The position numbers and the translations under genes were made by a program. A stretch of 64,000 nucleotides of DNA, from contig OX465598.1 in the NCBI GenBank assembly GCA_950022295.1, positions 91,364,001 to 91,428,000 of the forward strand, written 5' to 3'. This document shows positions 24,009-36,631 of this stretch, in pieces; position 1 is the first letter of the stretch; every line of letters begins with the position of its first letter. Under the pieces are notes generated by a model, which saw only the letters and a program-made list of their open reading frames with translations, was not told the DNA's origin and made no database searches. The stretch is from Bromus sterilis. Its lineage: Eukaryota > Streptophyta > Magnoliopsida > Poales > Poaceae.

Positions 24009-24026
24009 TCCCCGGCAACGGCGCCA
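24009..24026 (-). other. tRNA-Asp primer-binding site (element C)
   Basis: Minus strand TGGCGCCGTTGCCGGGGA, a perfect tRNA-Asp complement, 12 bp inside the LTR. Confidence 0.85.
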
Positions 24027-24038
24027 GAAAACAGTACT

Positions 24039-25428
24039 TGATAACCCTCAACTGTAGGGGATCAAGATAGTCTTCATGGGCAAGATAACCCAATTTATTG
24101 ATTCGACACTTGGGGACACAAAGAATACGTACAGGCTTTGAAAATTGAGTTTTCATTTCAACCGCACCTGAAATAAACACTTCCTTGCACAAAAGTATTA
24201 GTAGCAACAGTAATATGGTAGTGGTGATAGTGGTGGTGAAACAGCAAAAGTAAAACAACGAAAGTAAACAACTAGTAACCAGCGGAAAAAAATACTGTAG
24301 GCTAGGGAGATGGATGGTTGGGCGCTGCTTGGATGAGAACAAACATGTAATAGATTCTAACATGGGCAAGGCTCACAGAAAAGAAAGGATCATCTAGGCA
24401 AATATCAAACATCAGGCATGTATCCCAAGGTAGTTGTACGTGCTTGGAATAAGAACTTTGCACAACATCTTTTGTCCTACCCTCCCGCTACAAACGGGGC
24501 CAAAATGAACTTAGGGAGATTAAGGTACTCTTGTCAAAGAGCACCGGAACAAAGCATTAACACTTCATGGATACACGGAATCCTCAAATTATAGTCCATC
24601 CCCTTTGGTGTCCCAAGCTATCACCATTGGGATCGCCGGTTCCGGACTATAATAGGTGCATATAACTCATAGATAGGATCAAGAACACCTCAAACTCAAG
24701 AAACAAAAGGGTGATCAGATCTGAAATCATGGCACTCGGGCCCAAAGTGGCAAGCATTAAGAGCAACAAGTTGCAACAGAGATGATAAACACCAAGTAGA
24801 TGATAGGCAACATGCCCCCAACAATATGATGGACTATTACATGATCTAACTCATCCAATCTCTACCATCCCCATTTGCCTCCAGCAGGGAATTACTCACA
24901 CATGAGCGAAGAAGTCATGGAGGGTGATGGAGAGGTGATGGTGATGAAGATGGCGATGATTTCCCCTCCCCGGAGGCCAAAACAGCCTCAGATTAGCTCT
25001 CCCGGAGAAGAACAGAGGGTGGCGGCGGCTCCGCGACGTAGATTGGAAAAGTGACTTCTGCTTCAGAGTTTCCTCGCCGAGGGAATAAATAGGGCGAAGG
25101 TAGGGCACCAGGGGGCGTGGGACCCACCCAGGAGGGCAGGTTGCGCGGCCAGGGGCTGGGCCGCGCCACACACCCTTCTGGGTGCCCCGTGGCTGCTTTG
25201 TGGCCCCCTTTGGTCTCTCGAAAGTTTCGGGAACGCTGATTTTTTATATATATTTTGTAGATTTCTCCAGCGTACCTAAATATCCAGAAACCTGCACAAT
25301 ATAAAACAACACTGGTAGCTCTGCTAAAAACAGCGTCAGTCCGGGTTAGTTTCGTCCAAATCAGGCAAGAATGAAGCCAAAATAATAGCAAAAGTGTTTG
25401 GAAAAGTAGATATGTTTGAGACGTATCA
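24039..25428 (-). repeat. 5' LTR of element C (1390 bp)
   Basis: The minus strand begins TGATACGTCTCAAACATA and ends GAGGGTTATCA. The TATA-like CCTATTTATTCC lies near 25080-25092, next to a GC-rich block at 25100-25190. Confidence 0.85.
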
Positions 25429-25967
25429 ACGACCGAAATCAAAACTGGAAGGCCGAAAAAAGTGGATATGACAAATCCACGGGCAACCCACTGTGATTCA
25501 ACCAAACTGGAGGGCACAAAAATGGATAAAACGGCAACCGAGTCCTACAAGAATGAGGAGAGAACTCACCACTACGGGACCCCTTCTGAGGAATGGCGGC
25601 CAGATCGGAGATGCAATCCTTCCTCCAAGAGGAATCCTGCCCCAAATCAAAAAATGTATTGGATAAAACGGAGATCGGGAGGAGGAGAGGCGCCAGATCC
25701 AAAGGGGGACATACCAGACGGCAGAATCGGTCGGGGAGGGCCGAGGACAGGGCGGCGGCGGCGACGTGCACCCAGACGAACCCTAGGCCTAAGAGGAAAA
25801 CTGCCACCAGGGGGTTGGAGGCGCGACCCGATCGGCTTTATAGGTCAGCCATGCCGGACGACTAGGCCATAAGCCGGACGGTCCGGCTGGTAGGCTGGAC
25901 GGCCGAAATGGCGTTTTTGAGGGGCACCGGTATGACTTAGGGTCAGACGACCGGACCAGCGGCCGGA
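25429..25967 (-). mobile_element. Copia element D: distal piece of its 3' LTR
   Basis: Sequence rich in CCGGACGGTCCGGC-like palindromes (25855-25965) with a TATA-like CTATAAAGCC (minus, near 25837-25846) and a downstream GC-rich leader. It continues the sequence to the right of element E (45288 onward), as shown by the CCGGA duplication at 25963-25967 and 45288-45292. Its own far end is cut off by element C. No gene is evident. Confidence 0.6.
25963..25967. repeat. TSD of element E, left copy (CCGGA)
   Basis: CCGGA directly before TGATACGCCCC. Matches 45288-45292. Confidence 0.9.
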
Positions 25968-27629
25968 TGATACGCCCCAAACGTATCTACAATTTCTGCT
26001 TGCTCCATGCATATTTTGTGTGATATTGCTATGTTTTATATACACTTTCATACACTTTTGATCATATATGGACTAACCTATTAACTCAGTGCACCCCAGT
26101 GTCAGTTCCTGTTTTCTGCTGTTTTTCTATTTCAGGTTCCCCCGTATTAAAAATGCTCCAAAAATTCCGGGAAAATACAATAAACAATCAGCGCATCGGA
26201 AGCTTCGGGAATCACCAAGGAGGGGCCAGAGGGGACACACCAAGGCCCCACGCGCCCTCCTGGAGCGCCCTAGGGTGGGGCCGCACCAGGGGCCTCCTGG
26301 ACCCATGGTGCCCCCCGGCTGCCCCCCTTTGCCTATTTATTCTCCGTCACGGGAAACCTCCGAAGACAGAACCCTTTTTTGCGATCTCGCCTCTGTTCCG
26401 CTGCCCGCGCGCTTCCAAGATCGGGAGCGCCAGCAGACCTCTTCCCAGCACGCTGATGGAGGGAGGATTGACCTCCGGGAGCTTCTGCTCCATCATGGAC
26501 GCTTCCCGGATGATCCGTGAGTAGTCCACCTTGGAACATGGGTCCATGATCAGTAACTATGTGATGTACTCCTCCCCTCTTTGTTCTTCATGGATTAGAC
26601 CTTGTGAGCTTCCCTACATGATCAAGGCACATATGTAATTCTTTCTGCTGTTGCTATGCTGAGTGTGCTGGGATCTGATGGATTATGAGACTATGTTTAG
26701 AATGTGATTGAGTAATATATTTTGTTCTTATCTTTTATATTTTTGTTCTTGAGTAATTCTTGCATGTTCTCTGTTGCTGTTTATTGCTTTGGTTAAGTAG
26801 TAGGTAGTGACTCCAAGAGGGTTATGCTTGATTGTGGCTTCATGCCCCCTCATGACTAGCTTGAGTGACAGAAACATGAGTCTAGGGGATGTGCTATTGC
26901 CACAAGGGGGAAAACAACGGTTCTTGTAACCGCGGTTGCAAGGATTGTTTACTTTACGCAAAGTTCTTTTAATGCAATTGTCTTTTGCTTTGGGTTTACA
27001 CTTTGGGTGGGGCTCGCAACTTAATACCATCCATATGTTCTAGCTAGATATCTCAAGGTGGATGATTAGTAGTAGATGCATATGGATTTCGGTCTACTTA
27101 TTTTGGCGTACCGCCCATGCTTTTGAGCCTCTTCCTTTCATTGTAGCATAGTTAGCATTGGTTTGCGCCCGTAATCCTGTCAATTGCCCATTTGTGATTT
27201 GTTTACCTCGCATAGCAGTTTTATCGTCTTTTGGGAGAGATACATCACTAGTGAACGTCATGGGACCCCGGTCTATATTTTCATCACTGTTTACACGCTC
27301 AATTTAATTCCTGTTTTTACTTTCCAGTCGCAGCTATCACTACCTATTATCTGTTGTGTTTGATCCTTTGTAAACGACAAGGCCGGAGAGATTGACAACT
27401 TCTCTGAACTTTGTTGGGAGCAAAGTTACATGTTGTGTGTGCAGGTCCAGGTGAAGTAAGCAACCTCGGCGCCATTGTTCACTTTACCACCTACTTGTCT
27501 CTTTTGGAGTCATGCGGGAGACAAACCCTAACCTCTAAGTTAGGGGAAATTTGCTGCAATCCTACATCTCACCTTCCACTTGGGGTAACCAACGAAGGGC
27601 AAGAAGCCATTATCATCTCTTGCGCATCA
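25968..27629 (+). repeat. 5' LTR of element E (1662 bp)
   Basis: Starts TGATACGCCCCAAACG and ends CTTGCGCATCA. The TATA-like CCTATTTATTCTC at 26331-26343 follows a GC-rich block (26225-26325), the same layout as LTRs of the A/B/C family. Confidence 0.9.
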
Positions 27630-27639
27630 AGCAAATTTC

Positions 27640-27657
27640 TGGCGCTGTTGCCGGGGA
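27640..27657 (+). other. tRNA-Asp-type primer-binding site (element E)
   Basis: TGGCGCTGTTGCCGGGGA, one mismatch (C to T) to the tRNA-Asp complement, 10 bp after the LTR. Confidence 0.8.
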
Positions 27658-27762
27658 CTCCAATCTTCAAGATAGGGGAGTTGCACACTATCAGTTTTTA
27701 TCTTTTTGTCCTTTATCAAAAACCACAAAAAAAAACTATTTACCTTGCTAGTAATTGTCATT

Positions 27763-28217
27763 ATGTCTGGTCTTTTTTCCTTTGTCGAGACAAAAGTGCT
27801 CACCTTCAAACAAAGAGGTGGTGAAAGTTTAAAAGATGCTTCGTATAGAATTAATGATTCTCAGAAAAGAGCCACCAAGAAGCAATCCACTACTATCCTG
27901 CTTAGAAATCTTTATGTTGGAATGGCTCCTTGGAATAGGTTCATTCTAGATACTGCTATCAATGGGAATTTCCTAGAAGCCCCAATTTGGGAGTCTCTTA
28001 ATGTTATTGAATATCTTGTTGGAAATCTCCCTGTTGCTAGAATTCAAGAGGATATCACTCTAGCTCACATTATGAAACTCCAAGTGATTTTCCGCCTTTT
28101 GCTTTTATCCCTAGAAGTATCTTTATTAGGCCTTTATTTGAGAGACCTCTTAAAATTAGTTGTACAATTGAAGAGCTTTTTGATTGCCTTGATGATGGTT
28201 CAATTGATACAACGTGA
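27763..28217 (+). pseudogene. Shortened gag-like frame of element E
   Basis: Starts MSGLFSFVETKVLTFKQRGG and continues through SLKDASYRINDSQKRATKKQ and STTILLRNLYVGMAPWNRFI, a Gag-type segment resembling Triticeae Gypsy elements. After about 105 codons a frameshift near 28078 is needed to continue as PSDFPPFAFIPRSIFIRPLF to the TGA at 28215-28217. The whole is only about 150 codons, far shorter than a Gag-Pol, so an internal deletion is likely. A short non-coding run and the recurrent phrase TTGGGAGGCAACCCAA follow. Confidence 0.6.
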
Positions 28218-28895
28218 TTCTTCTTTTTTCTTCTTGCCTAGCTTAAAGGCGTAAAAGAAAGCGCTTGTTGGGAGGCAACCCAAGATGTTTTTACTTTTGT
28301 TTTTAGTGGTCTTGATGATTTTTACTACTGTAGCAACATCATTTTATCTTTATTTTCAAGCTTTGTGCCAAGTTTAGCCTCCGATTGCAAGAAAGTTCAA
28401 AAGTTGTGACATGCCGTCCGGAAAACAGATTATGTCCTTGGATGAAATTTTTTGACTCAAATCACCAGATCATCTTTTTTATCTGAATTTTTTTGACAGT
28501 GTGCTCCATACAATTGTCTTTCGAGCGTCTGTTCTGAGTTTTTTTATTTGAGTTTCAGAAGTACCCTGAAAAAATTATTTACTACATGCTGGTCTGTTTT
28601 TCACAGATTCTCCCACGTCTTCCCTTTCCCCACGTTTGCAAGTCTTGCGCTAGCTTTTTTTGCAAAAACTTTTTGGCAATCTTGAGAAACTGTAGAACTT
28701 CAAGAAAATGTTTATTTCCAGTTGAGGAAAATTATTTTATTAAGGGTACTAACCTATCTAATCAGCTTATGATGAGTTATGTATGAAGGGAGTTTTCAAG
28801 TGTGCGAGGGAAGATGATGAAAGAAGAACCGGGAGTGTCAAACGCTCAAGCTTGGGGATGCCCCCATGCACCCCCAATAAATATTCAAGGAGACT
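28218..28895 (+). other. Internal non-coding region of element E (part 1)
   Basis: No gene seen. The sequence is homologous, inverted, to element H around 40265-40920, including the phrase AAGCTTGGGGATGCCCC. It ends at the AGACT insertion site of solo LTR F. Confidence 0.6.
28891..28895. repeat. TSD of solo LTR F, left copy (AGACT)
   Basis: AGACT, matched by 34854-34858. Confidence 0.85.
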
Positions 28896-31800
28896 TGGTA
28901 CGCGAGAGATGATAATTGCTTCTCGCCCTTCGTTGGTTACCCCAAGTGGAAGATGACATGTAGGATAGCAGCAAATATCCCATATGTAGAAGATAGGGTT
29001 TGTCTCCCGTAGGACTCCCATAGTGATAAGTAGGTGGCAAGGAAACAATGGCACCGAATAAGACAAAAGTTGCTTCCTCGACCTGGACCTGCACACAGAA
29101 ACAAATAACTTTTCTCCCAACGAAGTTCAGAGAGGTTGTCAATCTCTCCAGTCTTGTTGTTTACAAAGGATCAAACGCAAGGGATAATAATAATAATAGC
29201 AACTGAAAGGTAAAAGCAAGAAATTAAATGAGCGTGTAAACAGTGATGAGAATATGGACCGGGGTCCCGTGATGTTCACTAGTGATGCCTGTCTCCCAAA
29301 AGACGATAAAACTGCTATGCGAGGTAAACAAATTACAGCTGGGCAATTGACAGGATTATAAACGCACCGCAATGCTAACTATTCTACAAAGTAGGAAGAG
29401 GCTTAAAAGCATGGGCAATACGCCAAAATAAGTAAACCAAAATCCAACCGCATCTACTACTAATCATCCACCTTAAGATATCTATCCAGAACATCTCGCT
29501 GGTATTAAGTTGCGAGCCCCACCCAAAGTGTAAACCCAAAGCAACAGACAACTGCATTAAAAAGAACTTTGCGTAAAGTAAATAATCCTTGCAACCGCGG
29601 TTACAAGAACCATTGTTTTGCTCCTTGTGGCAACAACACATCCCCTAGACTCATGTTTCTGCCACTCAAGCGTGTCATCGGGGGCATGAACCCACAATCG
29701 AGCATAACGTTCCCTCTTGGAGTCACTACCTACTACTTGGCCAAAGCAATAAACAGCAACGGAGAACATGCAAGAATTACTTAGGAACAAAAATATAAAA
29801 GATAAGAACCAAATATATTACTCTATCACAATCTGAACATAATCTCATAATCCATCAGATCCCATCAAACTCAGCATAGCAACAGCAGAAAGATTACACA
29901 TGTGCCTCGATCATGTAGGGCAGCTCACGAGGTCTAAACCATGAAGAATGAAAAGGGGAGGAGAACATCACATAGCTACTGATCACGGACCCTGGTGTAA
30001 CAGCCCAGTTTTCACAAAAATTAAAAAATTTGTTTTCGGTGTGAATTGTTTGATTGTCTGATTTGTTTGCGGTGTTTGCATCCCCGATTTATCGATCGGC
30101 GATTATTTTTCCTCCTCTTATCTCGTACCGGACGAAGACTGACCCTTGCCACCCTGACACTCGACCTTTGCGACACCGGGTTCCACCCGATCACCGTCAC
30201 GAAAACCGCACGAGACCAGCCGCAGCCAATGGAACGAAAAACCCCGTTTAATAATTAAACGGGATATTTTTATAGCGCGCCGGAAAGTGTTCTCGGAACG
30301 GTTCCAGCGCGAGGTGAACGCCTCCGGCTCGACACGCTGATCGCGCAGTTCGAAGTTTTACCCGAATTGGAGGTACTGCGGACCCCCGGCAGTCAGAAAC
30401 GCGAGCACCGCGCGCGCGAGAGAAAAACCGATGATGTTTTTTGCAAACTGCCAACCACCTGGGCTACAAATAGACCACCCCACCACTTAGGGTTTGCCTA
30501 ACCCACTAGCCCCCCCCCCCCCCCCGGATCTGGAAAAACACCTCAATTTTCGTCCAAACCCTAAATTTCAGATCTGGATTTCGCCCAATCCATCCTGGAC
30601 CGTCAGATCCGAAGATCCGACGGCCCCGGAGGCTGCCACGTTGCCCCCTGGATCTCCTCTCTGACTCCAGCCGCCTCCCTGCTCGTGGAGCCGCCGCTCG
30701 CTGCGAGCACGTCGCCGGCAGCAGCCCCGGCGAGCCCCCCTTCTCTCCCCATCTCCTCTCCTCCCTCTCCTCCCGCGCTCACCCTCCTCTCCTCTGTCCT
30801 CGCAGGCCGCCGCCGCCACCATGGAGCAAGCCGAAGCCTGTCGCGCCATGGCCGCCTCACGTGGAGCTCGGAGGCGCTGCGGCCAGAAGCCCTCCGCCGG
30901 AGCCCCGCGCCCCTCCGGATCCCTGCCGCGCCCGGTCCCGGCGCCTCCTCGCCTCCAGCCCCCTCCGCCGCCAGCACCGGTGGCCGGCGCGCCACCGGGA
31001 AAACCGCCGCCGCCTGCTGTCCTCGTCGGGGACGAGCGCAGCCCCAGCCGCTCGCTGCGCTCCAACCGCCAGCAGGTGGGCCACGGCCGGCCCAGCCCAG
31101 GCCACTGCAGCCCCAGCCCAAGCCAGGCCCAGGCGCCAAGGCCAAGCCAGCCACGGCCAGTGGGCCGAGCCCACTGGGTGAGCCAGCCCGTGCCCCTTTT
31201 TATTTTTTTTTCCTAGCTCTGTTATTTTTTTTGCTAAGACCCAGGATTATTGCTGCTGATCTGTTTTTGCGACGATAATTGCGAGTAATCTGTAGCTCCG
31301 ATGGACGTGCCCCCAAAACGAAAGTTGCTCAGAATTGCGTGTACTTTAATTCATCTTTTGTGAGCATTTGCATTTGAGCTCATCTTGATTGTGTAATTGT
31401 ATGCTGAACAGGGCATCAGGCCGTTAAACTGCTACTTTTTCCTGTTATGAGCTGCTGTTATTATTTTGTTGCAACTTTGCATGATGATTGTAACCAATCC
31501 ATGAGGCCTATTGCATTGATTCCTTTTGCGTTGCGTTAAGAAATGTTTCTACTTCAGTTTCATGCATTCACATGCCATATTTGCTTGTTGCGTCATGTTT
31601 ATATCTTGCTCCAAATTAGCTATCCTGATGTTATTGTGCTGCTATTGCTGAAACTGTTATTTTGTTGCAATTTCGGATGACGATTGCTTCGCAACCGTTC
31701 ATCGGAATTGATTGATTCCAATTGCATATTGTTAAGCATGATGTCTACTTTCATTACATGTATTGCATTGCCATGATATGCTTACTTTTCATATAGTTAT

Positions 31801-34800
31801 TTAGCTCCAAAGTTGATATGCTGCTGTTTTTGACAGCCACCTCTGTTTTTCTCTAAGTGTTACTTTGCGATGCCATGTTGTTTGCTTAATATCTTTTGAT
31901 CTATGATGCCTTTTTGCATGATTCTTTTTTCCATGCCTTCCATGTCATGTATACTTTAATTCCATATCATTTGTGGGCATGTTTGCATGGATTAACATGT
32001 TTATGCATTGCTCTAAAGTGTGCTTCGTGATGTTGGCAGTTTGTGCCCGTAACTTGTTTTGCTTATATCTTTTTAACCGTAACTCCGTTTGGGGTGTTCT
32101 TTATATGTAACTTGATTAGTTTTTTGTGTACTTTGTGTTTATGCTATTGTTTGCTGTTGTTAACCAACCTAAAATATGGTTTAGGGCAGAACAGTACAAA
32201 ATCATTTAATCATCGTGCGGCACTTAGTGTTATGCCATGTTTAGGTTGTGCCTCACTTAAATTGACTAGCATAGATAGTTTACCTTGTGCTTCACCTCTT
32301 GACATGTTTATGTGCTATGCCATGCTTGCTTGAGTTGCCATGTTAACAATCGTTGGTTGGTCACCTGTAGCTAAGCAACTTGAACCTCCGTAAACGTGCG
32401 GTATTCGTCGTGTGTGACGAGTACTCCACTTAAATTGTTAGTAATCGCTCTCGACGGTAGGTGCGATGTCTCGTGTTGCTTCTTGTTGATGCTTGCTCGT
32501 GTTTGCTCCGTAGTTATAGTGGTGCACCGTTGATTGCTTTCTAGTGTTTACTTCTTGTGTGCTCCCGCGGGTACCTCTCGGAGATGATGCGAGCTTGCGA
32601 TCAACTACACCTTCGGAATCCGACTTATCAACAGGCAAGGACTATGCATTACTTATGATCCATTCTATTTCAACCAGCGGTTTGCATGCTAGTCTAGGTT
32701 AGGTTCGATGTTTGATCCTACCACATGTTTACAGCCTCTTTCAAACCGATACAGCCATGTCCCCTCCCAGCAAACCATGTACTGCTATGTTACTATTGCT
32801 CGTTGCTCAGCCCCTGCTTAGTATGCATGCTTAGGATGCCACGATGTTACCCTGTTACTCCTTGGTTTGGGATATCATTATTATATTGTTATTGCTGATA
32901 TGATTATTATAATGTTGACTATATTCGACGAAGGATGGAAGGTCTAGGCTATCCCGCCCCGACGCTTTGTTCCATTCGAGTCACCTAGGATCCGAGTTCC
33001 GGGTATTGGTTTTAAGACTGAGCGTGCCTAATCGCGTGTGGGATTTTATGGGGTCCCCTCTTCTTACCTACCTAGCTTCAAACATTTCTAGAGGTGGCCC
33101 AAGCTGATTTACCATTTGAAACCGTGTGTGTGCTGGTCAGCTGCCAGTAGTTTTCAAACAACTCGGGCCAGCAGAGACATAGTTCCTTTTTTGGTCCACA
33201 CTTGGTGAGCTAGGGCAGTCCCCTGTTATATAGGCGAGACTAAACCCGACCTTGGCCATACGGAAGAGTCCGATCCGAGAGCGTGGCCAGCTTTTGGATT
33301 GGGTGTCGACTCCCCGGGGGCCACTCGGATTTGTGCGTTGTTAGTTAGCGGGACCTGTCGTTTCGGATCTCTTGGAACTAAATCATAAAATGGTTGCCTA
33401 TAATGGGTAGCAACTGAGAGAGATGGGAGAGCATGCGACGCCTCGTAATGGGCAGTTGGTACACCCCTGCAGGGTTAAATCTTTTCGAGAAGCCGTGTCC
33501 ACGGTTATGGACGACTTGAGACCTACGTCCTGTTCATAGACAACAACAACGGAGATAATCTTAATATAACTTGATCAATGTGTGTGTGCCTTGACTGCTT
33601 CTTCTTCGTCGGGATGCGAAGAGGAGGACAAGGATAGGATAGGTGTTATGTTTGCGTAAGTAGTTGATAGCAAGACTTGTTGGAGGCGATTCCTCATCGA
33701 ATGCTTGGCTTCTTACCTTACTCTCTAGATCGTTAGCCTCTTCATAAATGCTAGTGCGGCAGCAACCTCACCACTTACCCCTTCCTTACCGTAAACTACT
33801 AGTTGTCCTAGAATGACGAGTGATGAAGTCCTTGCTGGGTCAGATGACCACTACAGTTGGATGCTGAGTACTTCTGTACTCATGATACTACCCCCAAACT
33901 CTTTTCAGGGTTCTGATCGACAACAGGTATGGTGATCGACGTTTCACGTGGAGACTCGACGACGACTAGTTAGGCGGATCCCGGCGGAGGGCCTGGACCC
34001 GTGTGGTTATGGGATCGATGTTTTTCTATTTGCCACTAGGCATTTGCTTGTAGTCTGTACTCAGACATGTATCTTCCGCTATTGTATTGTATTTGAGGCA
34101 GTTGCATGCTGATTGTATGAGATGTTGTATCCTGTATCTGTAATGTTGTGATATCATGTTGGAAATCCGGGGCATATGGCTTTGTCATATGTCGCGGTGG
34201 GACCGATATGTGCTTCGTCCCCGGATCTGGGTGGAAACACCTAGATCTGGAAAAGTACCGCATATCGGGCCTTACAGTGGTCCAAAGGAAACTACTCACG
34301 ACACATTCGGTAAGCATCCATGGTAGAGGGGAATCTCCCGGAGGTCAATCCTCCCTCCGGCAGGGTGCCGCGAAGAAGTCTGCTGGCGCTCCCGATCTTC
34401 GAAGCGTGGCGGAGGCAGAACAGAGGCGAGATCGCGAAAAGGGGTTCTTTCTTCGGGGGTTTTGTGTCACGGGGAATAAATAGGCGAAGGGGGAAGCCAG
34501 GGGGGCCACCAGTTGTCCAGGCGGCCACCCGGCGTGGCCCCACCCTAGGCCGCGCCACCTGGCCGCCTGGGCACCAGGTGGGGCTCCTCTGGCCCTCCTT
34601 CGAGGCTCTGGAAGGTTCCGTTGCGCTGATTTTTTTATCCAATTTTTCCCGAATTTTTGGAGCAATTTTAATATGGGGGAAACCTGGAATAAAAAAATAG
34701 CAGAAAACAGGAACTCGCACTGGGGTGCACTGAGTTAATAAGTTAGTCCAAATATGATAAAAAAAGTTTATGAAAGTGTATCTAGATCATAGCAATATCA

Positions 34801-34853
34801 CACAAAACATGCATGGAGCAAGCAGAAATTATATATATGTTTGGGACATATCA
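28896..34853 (-). mobile_element. Solo LTR F (E/H family), split by solo LTR G
   Basis: On the minus strand it begins TGATATGTCCCAAACATA at 34853 and ends CTCTCGCGTACCA at 28896, matching E's LTR over its length. Removing G leaves about 1677 bp, the LTR length of the family. A TSD AGACT flanks it, so it is a true solo LTR. The minus-strand TATA-like CCTATTTATTCC is near 34476-34488. The frames at 34292-34720 come from the GC-rich LTR block and are not genes. Confidence 0.85.
29996..34276 (+). mobile_element. Solo LTR G, very long (4281 bp), Gypsy type
   Basis: Starts TGTAACAGCCCAGTTTTC and ends GGGCCTTACA, and is inserted within F. No PBS, PPT or internal region is present. It shares its start style (TGTAACA[G/T]CCCA) and a stretch AGCCGTGTCCACGGTTATGG (33492-33511) with K's LTR (AGCCGTGTCCATGGTTACGG at 56010-56029), so both are probably one Gypsy lineage. 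The flanks CCTGG and GTGGT are not a clean TSD. A GC-rich leader (30560-31190) with long spurious frames follows CTACAAATAG (30474-30483). A run of 16 C lies at 30510-30525. Confidence 0.75.
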
Positions 34854-36631
34854 AGACTCAAGCGTCTAAGCTTGGGGATGCCCCCGTGCATCCCCCTCTC
34901 CATCAACAATCATCAGTTCGTCCTCCGTTCCACTATATTTTTATCACTTCATGCGTTATGTGCTATGCTTGGAGCATCTCGATCTTAGGTTTACTTTTTA
35001 GTTTTCTTTATCTTTGTTTGCTGTTCATAAAAAGTTAGAACCCAACTTACTTTGTGTGGGAGAGAAACACGCTCCACTTCAAACTAGAGCACATCAAAGG
35101 ATTTTCATGCTTATCTTTCTTTGTTGTGTGTCCTTTATCTTTTCGTAGCTGCTGCCATGTTTAGCTCGTAGTTTTCATGTTTATCTTTTCAAGAGATTTA
35201 GTTTAGTTTGTTGCTGGAACTCTCTTTAGTTTTCATGTTTATCTTGTTAAGAGAGTTGGTTGTTGCACTGAGTTGTGTCTTGTATTTAAGTAGGTAATTG
35301 AGGTTGCTATTCAAATTGTAGTAGTAACTTGCAATAGTTTTGAGGTATTGTTGTGAGTAATGTTTGAACTTTTGATGTCAAGAGCTCTAGCCTATTAGTG
35401 ATAGGTGTCATATTTTGGGCAATCTGTGTTTATTTTCAAAAACTAAAAAAACTAGTTGAGAACTCTAGCTACTAGATGGATCACTAATCTTTGGAGGGAT
35501 CGTATATTAGAGTACACTCACGTACCATGAGTCGAGGATGCGCAAGGATAACCAAACCCCCATACAGTCCTCCTCGGGGTACTTGTATCTTTGTGAACCT
35601 CCTTATTAGATTGAGAGTTACCGATAATAAGTGCATGAGTTCTTAGGACTAATGTAAGTATTGAAAGTTGACACTTCCACCTCCTCATATTTGCTAGCCT
35701 CTTCGGAACCGTGCATTGTCCTCTTCTCACTCCGAGAGTTGGCGTCCACCTCTCCGGTGCATCCAAACCCTTGGCATAATACGCTCTGTCATCATAAACC
35801 TCCTTATATCTTTCCTCAAAACAGACATCATACCTACCTATCAAGGCATTTCCATAGCCTTTCCGAGATATATTGCCATGCAACATCCACCTCCTCATGA
35901 CTTGATCTTCATGTCATACATGTTCCTGCTACACTGGCAGAGGCATACATTTGCATACATCATGATAGCTACATCTTCTTTATGTTGAGTACCTTGTAAA
36001 GTGTGAAGATCTTCTATACTTCTTGTAAAATAGAGTGTTGCCCTTAAGTGAGGAAAGATCCCAAAGAGAACAAATTTAAAAGATCCCAAAGAGGACAAAT
36101 GAGGGTTAAATAGAAATTGCCATTGAGGCCACCAAAAAATACAAAAAAATAAAAAATAATAAAAAGAGAGAAGGGGGCAACACTACTATTCCTTTTGAAA
36201 CATCCACACTCGTACTCCCCTTATATTTGTACTCCATAGACATGATCATATATGCATATAGCTATGTGGGGACCTTCACACTATAGAACTTGGCTTGTAT
36301 ATTCCAATGATGAGCCTTCTCAGATGAGCTCTAGGTCTTCTTGAGCGAGCAAGTTGGATGCACCCCCACTAGTTCCATTGGAGAGCTTTTCTAAGCTCAT
36401 ATGTGCATCCGTTGCATGGAAATCCCTACTCCTCACATGATATCTATCATTTGTCCTTCTCTCGCCTATGATTGTCCTCATTGATGTGAGCCTTTCACAC
36501 CCTTTTTGTCTTCCTCCTCCGCCATATCTTTCTCGTTGCCATCCTAAGTGTCAACTCTCGTGCTTAAGCTCATTTATTGCATGAGTGCTCAAAATATCGA
36601 AAGGGAGTGGATCAAATTGACTTGTAACTGT
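34854..36631 (+). other. Internal non-coding region of element E (part 2)
   Basis: Continues E after the AGACT duplication. It is homologous, inverted, to H's 38430-40260. Includes an AAGCTTGGGGATGCCCCC repeat at 34867-34884 and simple A-rich stretches (36130-36180). No supported gene. Confidence 0.6.

Larger units (their letters stand above)
14988..25428 (-). mobile_element. Element C: third copy of the A family, with solo LTR S inside
   Basis: Minus-strand order: 5' LTR (25428-24039), PBS, gag-protease interrupted by solo LTR S, ORF2, 3' region, PPT and partial 3' LTR (15792-14988). The last 580 bp or so of the 3' LTR is missing at the junction with B. It inserted next to 25429 in the LTR of the Copia element D; no TSD can be verified because of the truncation. 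Confidence 0.85.

Noticed and set aside
25439..25872. Frames of 122-174 codons on both strands
   Set aside because: They sit in the LTR leader of element D and cross the C/D junction at 25428; no domain is visible.
30568..31278. Several overlapping long frames on both strands, Ala/Pro/Arg-rich
   Set aside because: They lie in the GC-rich leader of solo LTR G, where stop codons are rare in all frames. They show no domain and mirror each other on opposite strands.
29991..34281. TSD for solo LTR G
   Set aside because: CCTGG and GTGGT share only TGG with an offset; I do not claim a duplication.
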